From Lysinibacillus sp. PLM2 (lineage in GTDB: Bacteria; Bacillota; Bacilli; Bacillales_A; Planococcaceae), in contig AP025689.1 of assembly GCA_023168345.1 (NCBI GenBank), forward strand, positions 2,354,001 through 2,418,000: DNA of 64,000 nt, read 5' to 3'. The translations under genes were made by a program, and so were the position numbers. Position 1 is the stretch's first letter; each line of letters opens with the position of its first letter. A model generated the notes under the pieces. The model made no database searches, was not told where the DNA came from, and saw nothing but the letters and a program-made list of their open reading frames with translations. This document shows positions 43,633 to 53,835 of the stretch, in pieces.

Positions 43633-44775
43633 TTAGTCATTTAGGATTTTCCTCGCAATCACTAATTTTTGAATTTCAGAAGTTCCTTCCCCTATTTCTA
43701 ATAATTTTGCGTCCCTTAAATATCTTTCCACTTCATATTCTTTCATATACCCATAACCACCATGAATTTGTATTGACTCATCGCAAACTTCAACTGCCAT
43801 TTCAGAGGCATAATATTTGGCCATTGCAGCCTCTTTACTAAAAGGCTTCCCTTCATCTTTTAACCATGCTGCTTTATAAACCATGTTCCTAGCAAGCTCA
43901 ATTTTCACAGCCATATCAGCTAATTTAAATTGGGTTGCTTGAAATGAAGCTAATGGTTTCCCAAATTGTTTTCGTTCTTTTGAGTAGCTAAGTGCTTTAT
44001 CGAAAGCAGCCTGTGCTATCCCAACCGCCATTGCTGCAATACCAATTCTTCCACCATCAAGAGTGATTAGAAATTGTTTAAATCCATTTCCTCTTTTTCC
44101 AAGCAGATTTTCTTCAGGTACGTTTACATCTTCAAAAATAAGCTCCGTTGTGTTCGATGCATTTAACCCCATTTTTTCATAATCACTTTTAATAGTAAAA
44201 CCTTTACTATTGGTTGGGACAATGATAGCACTTATCTCTTTTTTGTCCTCTTTATAGCCTGTGATTGCGGTGAGAGCTAAATATTTTGCGTAGCTTGCAT
44301 TTGTAATAAAAATTTTAGAGCCATTTATTGTAAAACGACCATCTTTTAATTCTGCCTTTGTTTCAGTACCACCTGCATCAGAACCAGCATTGGGCTCTGT
44401 TAAACCAAATGCACCAAAAGATTCACCTTTGCAGATTGGCACTAAATATCTCTCTTTTTGCTCCTTGGTTCCAAATAAGTGAATTGGTGCACCTCCTAGA
44501 GAAATATGTGCTGAGTAGGTAATACCTGTTGACGCACAAGCTCGACTTAATTGTTCCGTTACAATTGCAAAGCTAATGGTATCAGCACCAGCACCTCCAA
44601 ACTCCTCTGGAAAGGGTAGACCCATTATCCCCATCTCTGCAAGCTGTTTAAATATATCAATTGGAAATGCTTTCGTTCGATCCCTTTCAACTGCACCCGG
44701 TGCTACAACTTCATCCGCAAATTCCCTCATCATTTTTAATAACATATTTTGTTCTGTTGTTAAATTAAAATTCAT
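43633..44775 (-). CDS. Acyl-CoA dehydrogenase
   Basis: 380-residue FAD enzyme of fatty-acid or branched-chain acyl-CoA oxidation. Signatures: GLTEPNAGSDAGGT, FITNASYAKYLAL, substrate/FAD contacts RKQFGKPLASFQ, QIHGGYGYMKEYEVERYLRDAK (catalytic Glu region) and the GEGTSEIQKLVIARKIL tail. Closest in character to short/medium-chain enzymes such as MmgC/AcdA. GAAGGAGG upstream of the ATG. Monocistronic; not part of the yqf gene set in B. subtilis. Confidence 0.93.
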   Translation of the reverse strand: MNFNLTTEQNMLLKMMREFADEVVAPGAVERDRTKAFPIDIFKQLAEMGIMGLPFPEEFGGAGADTISFAIVTEQLSRACASTGITYSAHISLGGAPIHLFGTKEQKERYLVPICKGESFGAFGLTEPNAGSDAGGTETKAELKDGRFTINGSKIFITNASYAKYLALTAITGYKEDKKEISAIIVPTNSKGFTIKSDYEKMGLNASNTTELIFEDVNVPEENLLGKRGNGFKQFLITLDGGRIGIAAMAVGIAQAAFDKALSYSKERKQFGKPLASFQATQFKLADMAVKIELARNMVYKAAWLKDEGKPFSKEAAMAKYYASEMAVEVCDESIQIHGGYGYMKEYEVERYLRDAKLLEIGEGTSEIQKLVIARKILND

Positions 44776-44860
44776 TTCATTCCTCCTTCGATTAACATAA
44801 ATTAAACATTCATCATAGAATATTCGGAGGAAAAATTGATTAAAACTATATTTGCTAATA

Positions 44861-44913
44861 AAAACATGCTACAAGATGAGAAGGTTTATCTCCATGATCT
44901 TGTAGCATGTTGT
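44861..44913 (-). terminator. Terminator of the membrane-protein gene at 44914
   Basis: 15-bp perfect stem AACATGCTACAAGAT / ATCTTGTAGCATGTT with a short TTT tail on the minus strand. Confidence 0.75.
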
Positions 44914-45471
44914 TTAACTAAAGAATAGCTTATATCCAATTAATACAATTAACCCTAATGATCCTGAAATCGTAAAATACAAAAGTCTGTTGAGTACTCC
45001 TGCAACTAACCATAACAGGCAATTAATCATTAATGTAATAAATAGAACAATCGGATGATGATTAAAAAATACAATACTTATTTTGACTGACAGCCCAAAT
45101 ATAAATAGAGCTGATACAATATGAAAAATTGACCCTAACATACTTTTTCTTTTTGTATATACTATAGCTCCCACAATACTAATCATTGTAAGAACACTAA
45201 TGACAATCATAAACAGAATAAATAGTTGATTGACGGTAAATAGCAATACTAACAAAACTAAGGCTATTAATACCAGTAAAGTACTAAAAAGATTAAAATT
45301 CCGTTTTTCTTTTGCTTTTACAGCTTTTTTATGACTTACATTTTCTTCTGGCTCAACTTCTCCTTCTGTATATAACGTCATCAAAAAATCACAGTAATGT
45401 TCTGGTAATAGTTTATTTTGCTTCCAAAAAAGAATTTCATTTAAAATGATTTGTTTACGTGTATTTGGCAT
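44914..45471 (-). CDS. Membrane protein of unknown function, 185 residues
   Basis: Short helical head (residues 1-30, ILNEILFWKQNKLLPEHYCDFLMTLY, typical of membrane proteins with a DUF2157-like or SHOCT-like lead) and an acidic/basic linker, then five or six membrane segments from residue 60 to the end. ATG with GGAG about 10 nt upstream. Lies downstream of sigA on the same strand but after its terminator. Function unknown. Confidence 0.65.
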   Translation of the reverse strand: MPNTRKQIILNEILFWKQNKLLPEHYCDFLMTLYTEGEVEPEENVSHKKAVKAKEKRNFNLFSTLLVLIALVLLVLLFTVNQLFILFMIVISVLTMISIVGAIVYTKRKSMLGSIFHIVSALFIFGLSVKISIVFFNHHPIVLFITLMINCLLWLVAGVLNRLLYFTISGSLGLIVLIGYKLFFS

Positions 45472-45622
45472 AGGTTTTTACTCCAACATTTTATGTATAG
45501 ATTTATTTTATCCTACCTTTCATTTTTTTCCTATCCATAGAAAGTAATATGGATCGTTAAAATATATAAAAATTCCAACGACATTTTCCAACCTATTTTA
45601 TTAAATATTTGATATAATGAAA

Positions 45623-45650
45623 CAAAAGAAAAAGACATCCAAATGGATGC
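45623..45650 (-). terminator. sigA terminator
   Basis: GGCATCC-ATTT-GGATGTC stem followed by TTTTTCTTTTG on the minus strand, immediately after sigA. Confidence 0.8.
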
Positions 45651-45656
45651 CTTCAA

Positions 45657-46784
45657 TTATTCCAGAAAGTCTTTCAAACGTTTACTTCTAGAAGGATGAC
45701 GTAGCTTTCTTAGAGCTTTTGCTTCTATTTGACGTATACGCTCACGTGTAACACCAAATACTTTGCCAACTTCTTCAAGTGTGCGTGTACGTCCATCGTC
45801 TAAACCAAAACGTAAACGAAGAACATTTTCTTCTCTATCTGTTAATGTGTCTAATACGTCTTCTAGCTGTTCTTTTAAAAGTTCGTATGCAGCATGGTCT
45901 GATGGAGACTGTGCTTCATGATCTTCTATAAAGTCACCTAAGTGAGAATCATCTTCTTCACCAATAGGTGTTTCTAAAGATACTGGCTCTTGTGCAATTT
46001 TCAAGATTTCACGAACCTTTTCAGGAGTAAGATCCATTTCTTCTCCTATTTCTTCTGGAGATGGTTCACGACCTAAATCTTGTAACAATTGACGTTGAAC
46101 ACGAATTAATTTATTAATTGTTTCAACCATGTGCACTGGAATACGGATTGTGCGCGCTTGGTCAGCAATAGCACGTGTAATCGCTTGACGAATCCACCAT
46201 GTCGCGTAAGTAGAAAATTTAAACCCTTTACGATAGTCGAATTTTTCAACCGCTTTGATTAAGCCCATATTTCCTTCTTGGATTAGGTCTAAGAAAAGCA
46301 TGCCGCGTCCTACATAGCGTTTTGCAATGGAGACTACAAGTCGAAGGTTTGCTTCTGCAAGACGTTTTCTTGCTTCCTCATCACCTTGTTCAATACGCTC
46401 TGCAAGTTCGATTTCTTCTTCCGCAGTTAGTAGGTCTACTCTTCCGATTTCTTTTAAATACATTCTTACAGGGTCGTTTATTTTCACTCCAGGAGGAACA
46501 CTTAAGTCATTTAAATCGAATTCTTCTTCGCTCGCTTCTTGTTTTGATAGAGCCTCTTCTTCAAATTCCTCTTTACCATTTACTGTTACTTCATGATGTT
46601 TTTCTAAATCATCAGCAAAACTAAAGATTTCTTCATTTTCTAAATCAAATGAAGCAAGTGAATTTGAAATTTCTCTCATTGATATTTCACGTTCTTTTAT
46701 TGCTTTCTCTTGGAGAAGTTTTTTTACCTCTTCTAATTTTTGATCACTAACTACTTCATTTGAACGTTCTGACTTGTCAGCCAT
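45657..46784 (-). CDS. sigA: Housekeeping sigma factor SigA (RpoD)
   Basis: 375-residue primary sigma factor. Acidic region 1.1 at the N-terminus; region 1.2/2 with [25 protein letters not shown], and the -10 recognition block [26 protein letters not shown]; region 3 around [10 protein letters not shown]; region 4.2 with [40 protein letters not shown]. The ATG at 46784 follows AAGGAGG by 8 nt. It follows dnaG in an operon (dnaG stop and sigA start about 30 bp apart). Confidence 0.97.
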   Translation of the reverse strand: MADKSERSNEVVSDQKLEEVKKLLQEKAIKEREISMREISNSLASFDLENEEIFSFADDLEKHHEVTVNGKEEFEEEALSKQEASEEEFDLNDLSVPPGVKINDPVRMYLKEIGRVDLLTAEEEIELAERIEQGDEEARKRLAEANLRLVVSIAKRYVGRGMLFLDLIQEGNMGLIKAVEKFDYRKGFKFSTYATWWIRQAITRAIADQARTIRIPVHMVETINKLIRVQRQLLQDLGREPSPEEIGEEMDLTPEKVREILKIAQEPVSLETPIGEEDDSHLGDFIEDHEAQSPSDHAAYELLKEQLEDVLDTLTDREENVLRLRFGLDDGRTRTLEEVGKVFGVTRERIRQIEAKALRKLRHPSRSKRLKDFLE

Positions 46785-46815
46785 AAACTTTCCTCCTTCT
46801 AACAACCGAATCAAG

Positions 46816-48633
46816 CTAAATCGCCGATAATGATTTTCGTAAACTTATGATTTTTTGCGCGATTTCAAGGGCACGTTTATGCTCATGCATTTTTTCTGCT
46901 TCCTGAGAATCATGTATTAATCTGTTTATTTCATTTTCAATACGATGCTTTTTAATCTGTTTTATGCAATCTGCAATTTCCGCCTCTGCATGATTTGGAT
47001 CACGCTCAGTTAATGCAGCTTCCATGACAATTTTTCTAAGACTACTATCATCAAGCATTTCCAAGAATCTTTGGTAATCTGATGACTCATGCTCTTCATA
47101 AAATCCAACTAAACGAACAAATACCGCATTATACTCATCACTTACAAATGGTTGTGATTCATCAACAAAAATTCGGTCTACAACATCTGCTTTATTAAGC
47201 ATATGCGAAAGAAGCAATCTTTCTGCTCTCTCAGTTGCAGTCAACTTTTTATTTTGACGTGTTTGTATGTCAATAGTTTGTCCATCTTTTTGATAGTTAC
47301 GTTTTATCGTTTTTGCATGATCTGATTCAAATTTACGAAATTGTGCATAAATCGCATCTTCAGAAATATTTGTTTCACCTGCAAGTTGTTTTATATAAAG
47401 ATCCCTTTCAATAGGCGATTTTCCAACTAGGTGTTCAAGTACTTCTTGTATATATTGCAAGACGTCGTTTTCAAATTGAAAATTTTTATTACGTCTAGCA
47501 TGCATCATTATAAATGCAATATAAGCATGCGGTTTATCTATTATTTTTCTAAATGATTCAGCACCATATTTCCTAATATATTCATCTGGATCAAGTTTTT
47601 CTGGTAATACAGCAACTTCTACTTTTAGCTTTTCAGCATGTAACATTTCAGATGCACGTTTAGCCGCTTCCCAACCAGCATTATCACCATCGTAACAAAT
47701 AATTATTTTTTCAACTAAGCGCTTTAGCTTTGTGATATGCTGTGGTGTTAAGGAAGTACCCATAGTTGCAACTGCGTTATATATACCTGCTTGATTTGCG
47801 GCTAAGACATCCATAAAGCCTTCCATTAGAATGACTTGTCCACTTTTTCTAATTGAGCCTCTAGCCTTATCTAAGTTATAGAGAACTTGACTCTTGTGAA
47901 AAATTGGCGATTCCGGACTGTTTAAGTATTTTGCTTCATTTGATGATTGGTGCATGATTCTACCTGAGAATGCAATAATTTTCCCAAACTCATCTCTTAT
48001 AGGAAACATAATCCGATCACGGAATCGATCAAAATAGGTTTGATCATTTTCTTTTTTGATTATCAATCCACTTTCTACAATTTCATCTAATGAATATTGT
48101 TCCCTTTGGAGCAGGATTGAAAGTGAATCCCAAGTCGGAAGTGACCATCCTATACCATTCGTTTCGATATCTTCCTTTGTAAATCCTCTTTTAAGAAGAT
48201 AATTTAATGCAGGTTCTCCATCTTCTGTATTAAGTAATAAATGATGATAAAAGTCAGCTGCGAATTGATGAGCTTTTAGCATATTTTCTTCACTTTTTGA
48301 ATAAGAGCTGTTGTTATTATCTATACTAGTACTTTGAATATCAAGCTGAATTCCTACTCGATTACCTAATTTTGATACAGCATCAAGAAAAGGAATATTT
48401 TCAATATCCATTATAAAAGTAATAGCATTCCCGCCAGCCCCACAGCCAAAGCAATGGAAAATTTGCTTTTCTTGTGATACTGAAAACGAAGGTGTATTTT
48501 CCCCATGAAATGGGCATAATCCAAACCAGTTACGTCCTCTTTTCGTTAACTGTACATATTCGCTGATTACATCAACGATATCTGACTGCGAACGTATTTG
48601 TTCAATCAATTGTTCAGGTATCTTCCCAGTCAT
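46816..48633 (-). CDS. dnaG: DNA primase
   Basis: 605-residue primase synthesising RNA primers for replication. N-terminal zinc finger with Cys40, His43, Cys61 and Cys64; TOPRIM core with [15 protein letters not shown] and [14 protein letters not shown]-terminal helicase-binding domain from about residue 450. The ATG at 48633 has GGTGATT upstream. First gene of dnaG-sigA, with its own promoter. Confidence 0.96.
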   Translation of the reverse strand: MTGKIPEQLIEQIRSQSDIVDVISEYVQLTKRGRNWFGLCPFHGENTPSFSVSQEKQIFHCFGCGAGGNAITFIMDIENIPFLDAVSKLGNRVGIQLDIQSTSIDNNNSSYSKSEENMLKAHQFAADFYHHLLLNTEDGEPALNYLLKRGFTKEDIETNGIGWSLPTWDSLSILLQREQYSLDEIVESGLIIKKENDQTYFDRFRDRIMFPIRDEFGKIIAFSGRIMHQSSNEAKYLNSPESPIFHKSQVLYNLDKARGSIRKSGQVILMEGFMDVLAANQAGIYNAVATMGTSLTPQHITKLKRLVEKIIICYDGDNAGWEAAKRASEMLHAEKLKVEVAVLPEKLDPDEYIRKYGAESFRKIIDKPHAYIAFIMMHARRNKNFQFENDVLQYIQEVLEHLVGKSPIERDLYIKQLAGETNISEDAIYAQFRKFESDHAKTIKRNYQKDGQTIDIQTRQNKKLTATERAERLLLSHMLNKADVVDRIFVDESQPFVSDEYNAVFVRLVGFYEEHESSDYQRFLEMLDDSSLRKIVMEAALTERDPNHAEAEIADCIKQIKKHRIENEINRLIHDSQEAEKMHEHKRALEIAQKIISLRKSLSAI

Positions 48634-48693
48634 TAAATCACCAACTTATAGTTAACTTAATACACAATTCGAGATATTTTTGAAAATTCCTCT

Positions 48694-48721
48694 ATTATAC
48701 GACAAAATTTATAATTTACAA
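48694..48721 (-). promoter_or_regulatory. Probable dnaG-sigA promoter
   Basis: Minus strand TTGTAA (48721-48716), 16-bp spacer, TATAAT (48699-48694), about 60 bp before dnaG. Confidence 0.6.
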
Positions 48722-48811
48722 GTAAAAAATTATTCACAAATATTTTTACCACAATTTTATTATTATAAAACAAATAGTTCGAAAATTCCACTATTTTTTT
48801 GCAAAAATCAT

Positions 48812-48848
48812 AAAAAAACCACCTTTTTTTAAAATGAGGTGGTATTTT
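48812..48848 (-). terminator. ppsR terminator
   Basis: ACCACCT...AGGTGGT stem followed by TTTTTTT on the minus strand. Confidence 0.82.
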
Positions 48849-48851
48849 TCA

Positions 48852-49664
48852 TCATTTACCTTGTTCAATTTTATGAATTATCACATTTGCAGTTTCTTCA
48901 ACAGCCTTATTTGTAACGTCTATGACATCACAGCCCAGTTGCTCGATTATTTTTTGAAAATGCTTTAATTCTGCTTCAATTCTTGACTGCTTTGCGTAAG
49001 TTGCATCGTCACTTAAACCTAAAGCCTTTAATCTCTCTTTTCTAATAACATTTAGTTTTTCTGGAGATATCACTAAACCAAAGCATTTTTTTCGATCCAC
49101 CTGATATAGTTCTTCTGGGGAATCTATTTCTGGTACAATTGGTACATTTGCCACTTTATAGCGTTTATGAGCTAAATATTGTGACAATGGCGTTTTCGAT
49201 GTACGAGATACTCCTACTAGCACGACGTCTGCTAATAAAATCCCTCTTGAATCTCGTCCATCATCATACTTTACGGCAAATTCTACTGCTTCAATCTTTT
49301 TAAAATATTCATCATCTAACTTATGAACAAGCCCTGGTTCTTCCAAAGGTTTTTGATTCGTTTGACCTTCGAATAATCGAATCATAGGTCCTAATAAGTC
49401 AAACGTAATAATTCCACTTTGGTTGCATAAATCCATCATTTTTTGTCTCATTTTTTCTTCAACTAATGTGAAAATAATAATTGCTTTTTGTATTTTTGCT
49501 AATTCAACAATCTTTTCAATATGATCTATATTATTAATATGAGGAAATTTACGGATAGTGGTATTTTCAAAATTCGGCCGGAATTGTGTAACTGCCGCCT
49601 TTACTACCTGTTCACCTGTCTCACCTACAGAATCAGAAACTACGAATACATTTAATTTTTCCAA
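48852..49664 (-). CDS. ppsR: Pyruvate, phosphate dikinase regulatory protein (kinase/pyrophosphorylase)
   Basis: 270-residue DUF299-family enzyme that inactivates PPDK (or PEP synthase) by ADP-dependent phosphorylation and reactivates it by phosphorolysis. N-terminal VVSDSVGETGEQV and the nucleotide loop GVSRTSKT (151-158) are the family hallmarks. Start is TTG at 49664 with AAGGAG 7 nt upstream. Downstream of ccpN by 11 bp and probably in one operon, joining two controllers of PEP/pyruvate metabolism. Confidence 0.93.
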   Translation of the reverse strand: MEKLNVFVVSDSVGETGEQVVKAAVTQFRPNFENTTIRKFPHINNIDHIEKIVELAKIQKAIIIFTLVEEKMRQKMMDLCNQSGIITFDLLGPMIRLFEGQTNQKPLEEPGLVHKLDDEYFKKIEAVEFAVKYDDGRDSRGILLADVVLVGVSRTSKTPLSQYLAHKRYKVANVPIVPEIDSPEELYQVDRKKCFGLVISPEKLNVIRKERLKALGLSDDATYAKQSRIEAELKHFQKIIEQLGCDVIDVTNKAVEETANVIIHKIEQGK

Positions 49665-49675
49665 AGTAGCACTCC

Positions 49676-50314
49676 TTATAAATCATGCGTTTCAGCTAAT
49701 GAAATAAATGCTTTTGTTATATTCGTTTTAGTAAGACGTCCTACTATCTCGAAGCCATCCTCTTTTTCATTTACGACAGGAAGAGAATCGACTTGTCTTT
49801 CAATCAGTCGTTTAGCTGCTACTATTAAAGAATCTGTTTTTTTACAATAAACAATATTGGGCATTCTTGTCATAATAATATGAACAGGAATAGTATTCAA
49901 ATTTTGAGTACCAATACTTGTTCTTAATAAATCCTTTCGAGAAAGCACTCCTTGTAAGTTTGAATGATCATCCACTACAAAAAGTGTACCTACATCTTCT
50001 AAAAACATATGCACAATTGCATCGTATACTGTCATATTTTCAGAAACTACAACAGGTACAGATTGAAAATCCTTTACCTTTAAGTTCATCATGGATTCCG
50101 TGACGCTAGCCATTGTCTTTTTACCTGAATAAAAATAACCAACTCTAGGCCTTGCATCTAAAAACCCTGCCATTGTTAGTATGGCCAAATCTGGTCTTAA
50201 CGTTGCACGTGTCAAATTGAGTCGTTCTGCAATTTGTTCACCTGTAATTGGCCCATTTTCTTTTACGATTTGCAGAATTGTGTCCTGACGTTTATTGAGT
50301 TCTATTGGACTCAC
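49676..50314 (-). CDS. ccpN: Gluconeogenesis repressor CcpN
   Basis: 212-residue regulator with an N-terminal helix-turn-helix (about 18-45: GPITGEQIAERLNLTRATLRPDLAILT) and two CBS domains (about 75-205; LFVVDDHSNLQGVLSRKDLL, DSLPVVNEKEDGFEIVGRLT). In B. subtilis it represses gapB and pckA under glycolytic conditions, sensing nucleotides by CBS. The GTG at 50314 gives the family's start (MSPIELNKRQ); a TTG at 50323 is the alternative, and the ribosome site is poor for either. Divergent from glyQS. Confidence 0.92.
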   Translation of the reverse strand: MSPIELNKRQDTILQIVKENGPITGEQIAERLNLTRATLRPDLAILTMAGFLDARPRVGYFYSGKKTMASVTESMMNLKVKDFQSVPVVVSENMTVYDAIVHMFLEDVGTLFVVDDHSNLQGVLSRKDLLRTSIGTQNLNTIPVHIIMTRMPNIVYCKKTDSLIVAAKRLIERQVDSLPVVNEKEDGFEIVGRLTKTNITKAFISLAETHDL

Positions 50315-50401
50315 CCGCCTCAAATAGTGTTATACTTATTTCTTAAATATTATATACTATTTTACTATTGATTGCGAAGAAAAGTACAACGTGCTACAAT
50401 A

Positions 50402-50431
50402 TTGACACAGTTTATAGTTTTGGCATAAAAT
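50402..50431 (+). promoter_or_regulatory. Sigma-A promoter of the glyQS T-box transcript
   Basis: TTGACA (50402-50407), 18-bp spacer, TAAAAT (50426-50431), just before the T-box leader. Confidence 0.75.
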
Positions 50432-50455
50432 ATTGCCAAACAATTAAATATTATA

Positions 50456-50712
50456 GGCAATGAGAGGATTATAGTATCTTTTCAAAAAAAGCGAGTAGGA
50501 AACGGTGAAAGCCTACAACGAAAAGAGAAACGGCACCCTTGAGCCATGAAACATAAAAGAGGATTTTTCGTATTGAACTCTGCTTGTATATCGAACATAA
50601 CGAATGCGAGCGCTTGACTTCAATCGATAAATCAATCAGGGTGGAACCGCGGGTAACAGCACTCGTCCCTGGGCATAAAGCTATTGTGCCCGGAGACGGG
50701 TGCTTTTATTTT
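50456..50712 (+). ncRNA. T-box riboswitch (glycine) with terminator
   Basis: The canonical T-box AGGGTGGAACCGCGGG is at 50638-50653. It is followed by a terminator (50659-50712: GCAC...CCCGGAGACGGGTGC then TTTTATTTT) that can alternatively pair as antiterminator. In the Stem I region, GGC at 50532-50534 followed by A is a plausible glycine specifier codon, by inference from position and the downstream gene. Uncharged tRNA-Gly should promote readthrough into glyQS. The 5' boundary is approximate. Confidence 0.92.
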
Positions 50713-50738
50713 ATTACATTTATAGGAGGATTTTCACA

Positions 50739-52127
50739 ATGGCTAATAAATCAATGGAAACAATTGTCGCATTAGCAAAACACAGAGGATTCGTATTCCC
50801 TGGATCAGAAATTTATGGAGGCTTAGCAAACACTTGGGATTACGGCCCACTTGGCGTTGAGCTAAAAAACAATGTAAAAAAAGCTTGGTGGCAAAAATTC
50901 GTACAGGAATCACAATATAATGTAGGTCTAGATGCTGCAATTCTAATGAACCCTCGTGCATGGGTTGCATCTGGACACGTTGGTAATTTTAACGATCCAA
51001 TGATCGACTGCAAATCATGTAAAGCAAGACACCGTGCAGATAAACTGATTGAAGAAGCATCTTTGGAGAAAACAGGAAAAGAAATCGTTGTAGATGGTAT
51101 GAGCTTTGATCAAATGAAAGCAAAAATGGAAGAGTTGGAAGTTACTTGCCCTGATTGTGGGAAAAACGATTTCACTGATATCCGTCAGTTCAACCTAATG
51201 TTCAAAACATTCCAAGGTGTTACTGAAACATCAACTAATGAAATTTACTTACGACCAGAAACGGCACAAGGTATTTTCGTTAACTTTAAAAACGTACAAC
51301 GCTCAATGCGTAAACGTGTACCTTTTGGTATTGCACAAATCGGAAAGTCTTTCCGTAACGAAATCACACCAGGTAATTTCACTTTCCGTACTCGTGAATT
51401 CGAACAAATGGAACTTGAATTCTTCTGTAAACCAGGTGAGGATCTTGAATGGCAAAACTACTGGAAAGAATTTTGTAAAAACTGGTTATTAAATTTAAAT
51501 ATGAAAGAAGATAGTATTCGTCTGCGTGATCATGGCCAAGAGGAATTATCACATTACTCTAATGCAACTACAGATATCGAATTCCGCTTCCCATTTGGTT
51601 GGGGCGAGCTTTGGGGAATTGCCGATCGTACAGATTATGATTTAAAACAACACGCTGAGCATTCTGGTGAAGATTTTACTTACATTGATCCTATATCAAA
51701 TGAGCGTTACGTACCATATTGTATCGAACCTTCATTAGGTGCTGACCGCGTAACGTTAGCATTTTTATGTGATGCTTATGATGAAGAAGAGTTAGAAGGT
51801 GGCGATGTACGTACAGTATTACGCTTCCACCCTGCTCTTGCTCCATTCAAAGCAGCTGTTCTTCCATTATCAAAAAAATTATCAGATGAAGCCGGTGAAG
51901 TTTGGACTGAATTACGTAAAGCTTTCCCTGTTGACTTTGACGAATCTCAATCAATCGGTAAACGCTATCGTCGTCAAGATGAAATTGGAACACCATTCTG
52001 TATCACATATGACTTTGATTCAAAAGAAGACGGCCAAGTAACAGTTCGTCACCGCGATTCTATGGATCAAGTTAGAATGCCTATTACAGAAGTGAAGGCT
52101 TATATTGAAAAGCATTTACAATTTTAA
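50739..52127 (+). CDS. glyQS: Glycine--tRNA ligase, alpha2 (single-chain) type
   Basis: 462-residue class II aminoacyl-tRNA synthetase of the homodimeric type found in Staphylococcus and eukaryotes, not the GlyQ/GlyS two-subunit enzyme of B. subtilis. Motif 1 region [15 protein letters not shown], motif 2 [32 protein letters not shown], motif 3 [18 protein letters not shown]; anticodon-binding domain from about 365. The ATG at 50739 follows AGGAGG by 8 nt. Controlled by the T-box upstream. Its orientation is opposite to ccpN and recO. Confidence 0.96.
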   Translation: MANKSMETIVALAKHRGFVFPGSEIYGGLANTWDYGPLGVELKNNVKKAWWQKFVQESQYNVGLDAAILMNPRAWVASGHVGNFNDPMIDCKSCKARHRADKLIEEASLEKTGKEIVVDGMSFDQMKAKMEELEVTCPDCGKNDFTDIRQFNLMFKTFQGVTETSTNEIYLRPETAQGIFVNFKNVQRSMRKRVPFGIAQIGKSFRNEITPGNFTFRTREFEQMELEFFCKPGEDLEWQNYWKEFCKNWLLNLNMKEDSIRLRDHGQEELSHYSNATTDIEFRFPFGWGELWGIADRTDYDLKQHAEHSGEDFTYIDPISNERYVPYCIEPSLGADRVTLAFLCDAYDEEELEGGDVRTVLRFHPALAPFKAAVLPLSKKLSDEAGEVWTELRKAFPVDFDESQSIGKRYRRQDEIGTPFCITYDFDSKEDGQVTVRHRDSMDQVRMPITEVKAYIEKHLQF

Positions 52128-52203
52128 AATTTAAAACTCTAACTTCTATAGAGGATCTATTCCTTATACAAAGTTACAACTTAAGTAATTGAAAAATTGT
52201 TAT

Positions 52204-52238
52204 AAAAGATGTTTCACTATGTGTGAGACATCTTTTTC
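52204..52238 (+). terminator. glyQS terminator
   Basis: AAAGATGT-TCAC...GTGA-ACATCTTT stem with a TTTTC tail. Confidence 0.78.
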
Positions 52239-52512
52239 ATTTGTTTATGAACTCATTGGTGGATTCATTACTTTATGGCTTTGATTTTCGGATGTTCGTG
52301 CACATTGGGGACTCCAATTACCTGCTTCCTCTCCCTGAACACATTTGTGAATTAGGAAGAAGACATACATCCAAATAGAAAGATAAACAATCGCTCAAAT
52401 TCCTCCCCATTCATTCAATTACCCAATCATATTTATAAATTCCATAATGATAAATTTTTCCCATTTGTTTATACTATTGTTAAAAGGGAGTATGATTCTA
52501 GGGGGGATTTGT
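52239..52512. other. Intergenic stretch after glyQS
   Basis: Contains a 43-codon open frame (about 52247-52378) without a ribosome site and locally higher GC than its flanks (52285-52375). It may be a gene or repeat remnant. Its right part is plain AT-rich leader of the next gene. Confidence 0.35.
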
Positions 52513-52995
52513 ATGTTTTTCCAAACGAAACAACAAAATAATGAAAGCGTTAACAATCAAGACTTATATTCGCAGCTACAATTTATTGTTTCAACAATAC
52601 TTAAAAATGAAATACCATCACATTTCACCGCGCATCATCTACTTTACACCGCTAATTCGCGGCTTGAAGAACTGCGACAATTAGCCTCCTATCACCGACA
52701 ACATATTAATTTGAATACTTCGATAGGCACCTATCATCAGAAGGCCTATGAATTAACAACAAAAAACTACCATCGATTTGAACTGATCATCGATTCTTAT
52801 ATTACATTAAATATTGAAAGTGATCGTAATCATATAAACCATCGTCTATCCCTATTAGATGATAAAATCAATACGCTATATATAGAATTAATTGAATTTA
52901 AAAAACATGATATTTTACACCCTTTAAAAGAAACGTTTTGGGATGCATATAAAGAAGATTTAATGCCCATTTTAGCTGAACTAAGAGGAGGTTAG
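52513..52995 (+). CDS. Hypothetical helical protein, 160 residues
   Basis: Soluble, mostly helical protein with many His, Gln and Leu residues (ELRQLASYHRQHINLNTSIGTYHQKAYELTTKNYHRFELIIDSYITLNI). No membrane segment with the chosen start. The ATG at 52513 is preceded by AGGGGGG at 6 nt; an upstream in-frame start at 52447 would add a hydrophobic head but lacks a site. A consensus-perfect cre sequence lies inside codons 10-15. The stop codon is within the terminator stem. Family not recognised. Confidence 0.7.
   Translation: MFFQTKQQNNESVNNQDLYSQLQFIVSTILKNEIPSHFTAHHLLYTANSRLEELRQLASYHRQHINLNTSIGTYHQKAYELTTKNYHRFELIIDSYITLNIESDRNHINHRLSLLDDKINTLYIELIEFKKHDILHPLKETFWDAYKEDLMPILAELRGG
52542..52555. 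promoter_or_regulatory. Intragenic CcpA cre-like site
   Basis: TGAAAGCGTTAACA matches both usual cre consensus forms (TGWAARCGYTWNCW and TGWNANCGNTNWCA) at all 14 positions. It begins 29 nt after the start codon of the unknown gene. Confidence 0.5.
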
Positions 52996-53016
52996 CATAT
53001 CGCTAACCTCCCTTTA
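52987..53016. terminator. Terminator at the end of the unknown gene
   Basis: GGAGGTTAGC-ATATC-GCTAACCTCC with a CTTTATT tail; includes the stop codon of the gene at 52513. recO converges from the other side. Confidence 0.7.
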
Positions 53017-53793
53017 TTCTGTAGATTCTTTTTTATTTCTTGGCAGTAATTCAGGTGTTCTTTCGAGTTGATCGATGAAAGATCTTGATTTTAAACGCAT
53101 TCCGGTTTGTTCTTCGTATATTGTAGTGACAATATTTTTAATAAATCTTTTCGTATCTCGTTTCAAATCTAACTTTCCCACTTGATCAATCGACACCATA
53201 TAAAACATTCGAATGAGTTTTAATTGCTTTGGAGAAAGTCGAATAATATATGGGTCTAAATGAAAGCATCTGTGACATAAAAATCCACCCTGAGAAAATG
53301 AAAATGCAAATTCACCATCAACCGAACCACAAGATGCACATGCATGTAAAATTGGTTGTACACCTGTAAAGGGAAGCATTTTCCAATCGACAAATAATGT
53401 AATCGCTTCTGGGTCATAACCTTCCTCGATTGCCGTTAATGCCTGAAGTAATACCTCAAATGCATAAGGTTCAGATTTCCCCTCTTCCACAAGTCGATCG
53501 ACCAATTCCACAATATAACTTGCATAGGCTGTCGCAATAATATCTGTTTGAACGTGACGCATTGAGTTAATATGTTCGCCCTGCTGCAATGTCCCCATTC
53601 CGCTTGTCCTTTGACAGACAAACATTCCGTGCATAAATGTTTGGGTAATTCCAGCTAGTCGACTCGTTGGTTTTTTTGCTCCCCTTGCCATAACAGCCAC
53701 TTTACCCGCTTCTCTTGTCAATAGAGTCACAATTTTATTCGATTCCCCGTAAGAACGAGATTTTAATACAATGCCTTCCCACTTATGTAACAC
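53014..53793 (-). CDS. recO: DNA repair protein RecO
   Basis: 259-residue recombination mediator that loads RecA onto SSB-coated DNA. N-terminal OB fold (LHKWEGIVLKSRSYGESNKIVTLLTREAGKVAVMARGAKKPTSRLAG) and a C-terminal zinc site (CASCGS ... GGFLCHRC). The GTG at 53793 gives the normal family start with GAAGGAAG 7 nt upstream; the frame extends to 53826. In B. subtilis recO lies next to era; here 5.7 kb of other genes separates them. Confidence 0.94.
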   Translation of the reverse strand: MLHKWEGIVLKSRSYGESNKIVTLLTREAGKVAVMARGAKKPTSRLAGITQTFMHGMFVCQRTSGMGTLQQGEHINSMRHVQTDIIATAYASYIVELVDRLVEEGKSEPYAFEVLLQALTAIEEGYDPEAITLFVDWKMLPFTGVQPILHACASCGSVDGEFAFSFSQGGFLCHRCFHLDPYIIRLSPKQLKLIRMFYMVSIDQVGKLDLKRDTKRFIKNIVTTIYEEQTGMRLKSRSFIDQLERTPELLPRNKKESTE

Positions 53794-53835
53794 TACCGCA
53801 CTTCCTTCAATAATCATTTCATCCATTATACAATA

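Noticed and set aside
46322-46624. 100-codon plus-strand open frame
   Set aside because: Antisense to the acidic N-terminal region of sigA; Leu-rich shadow of Glu codons.
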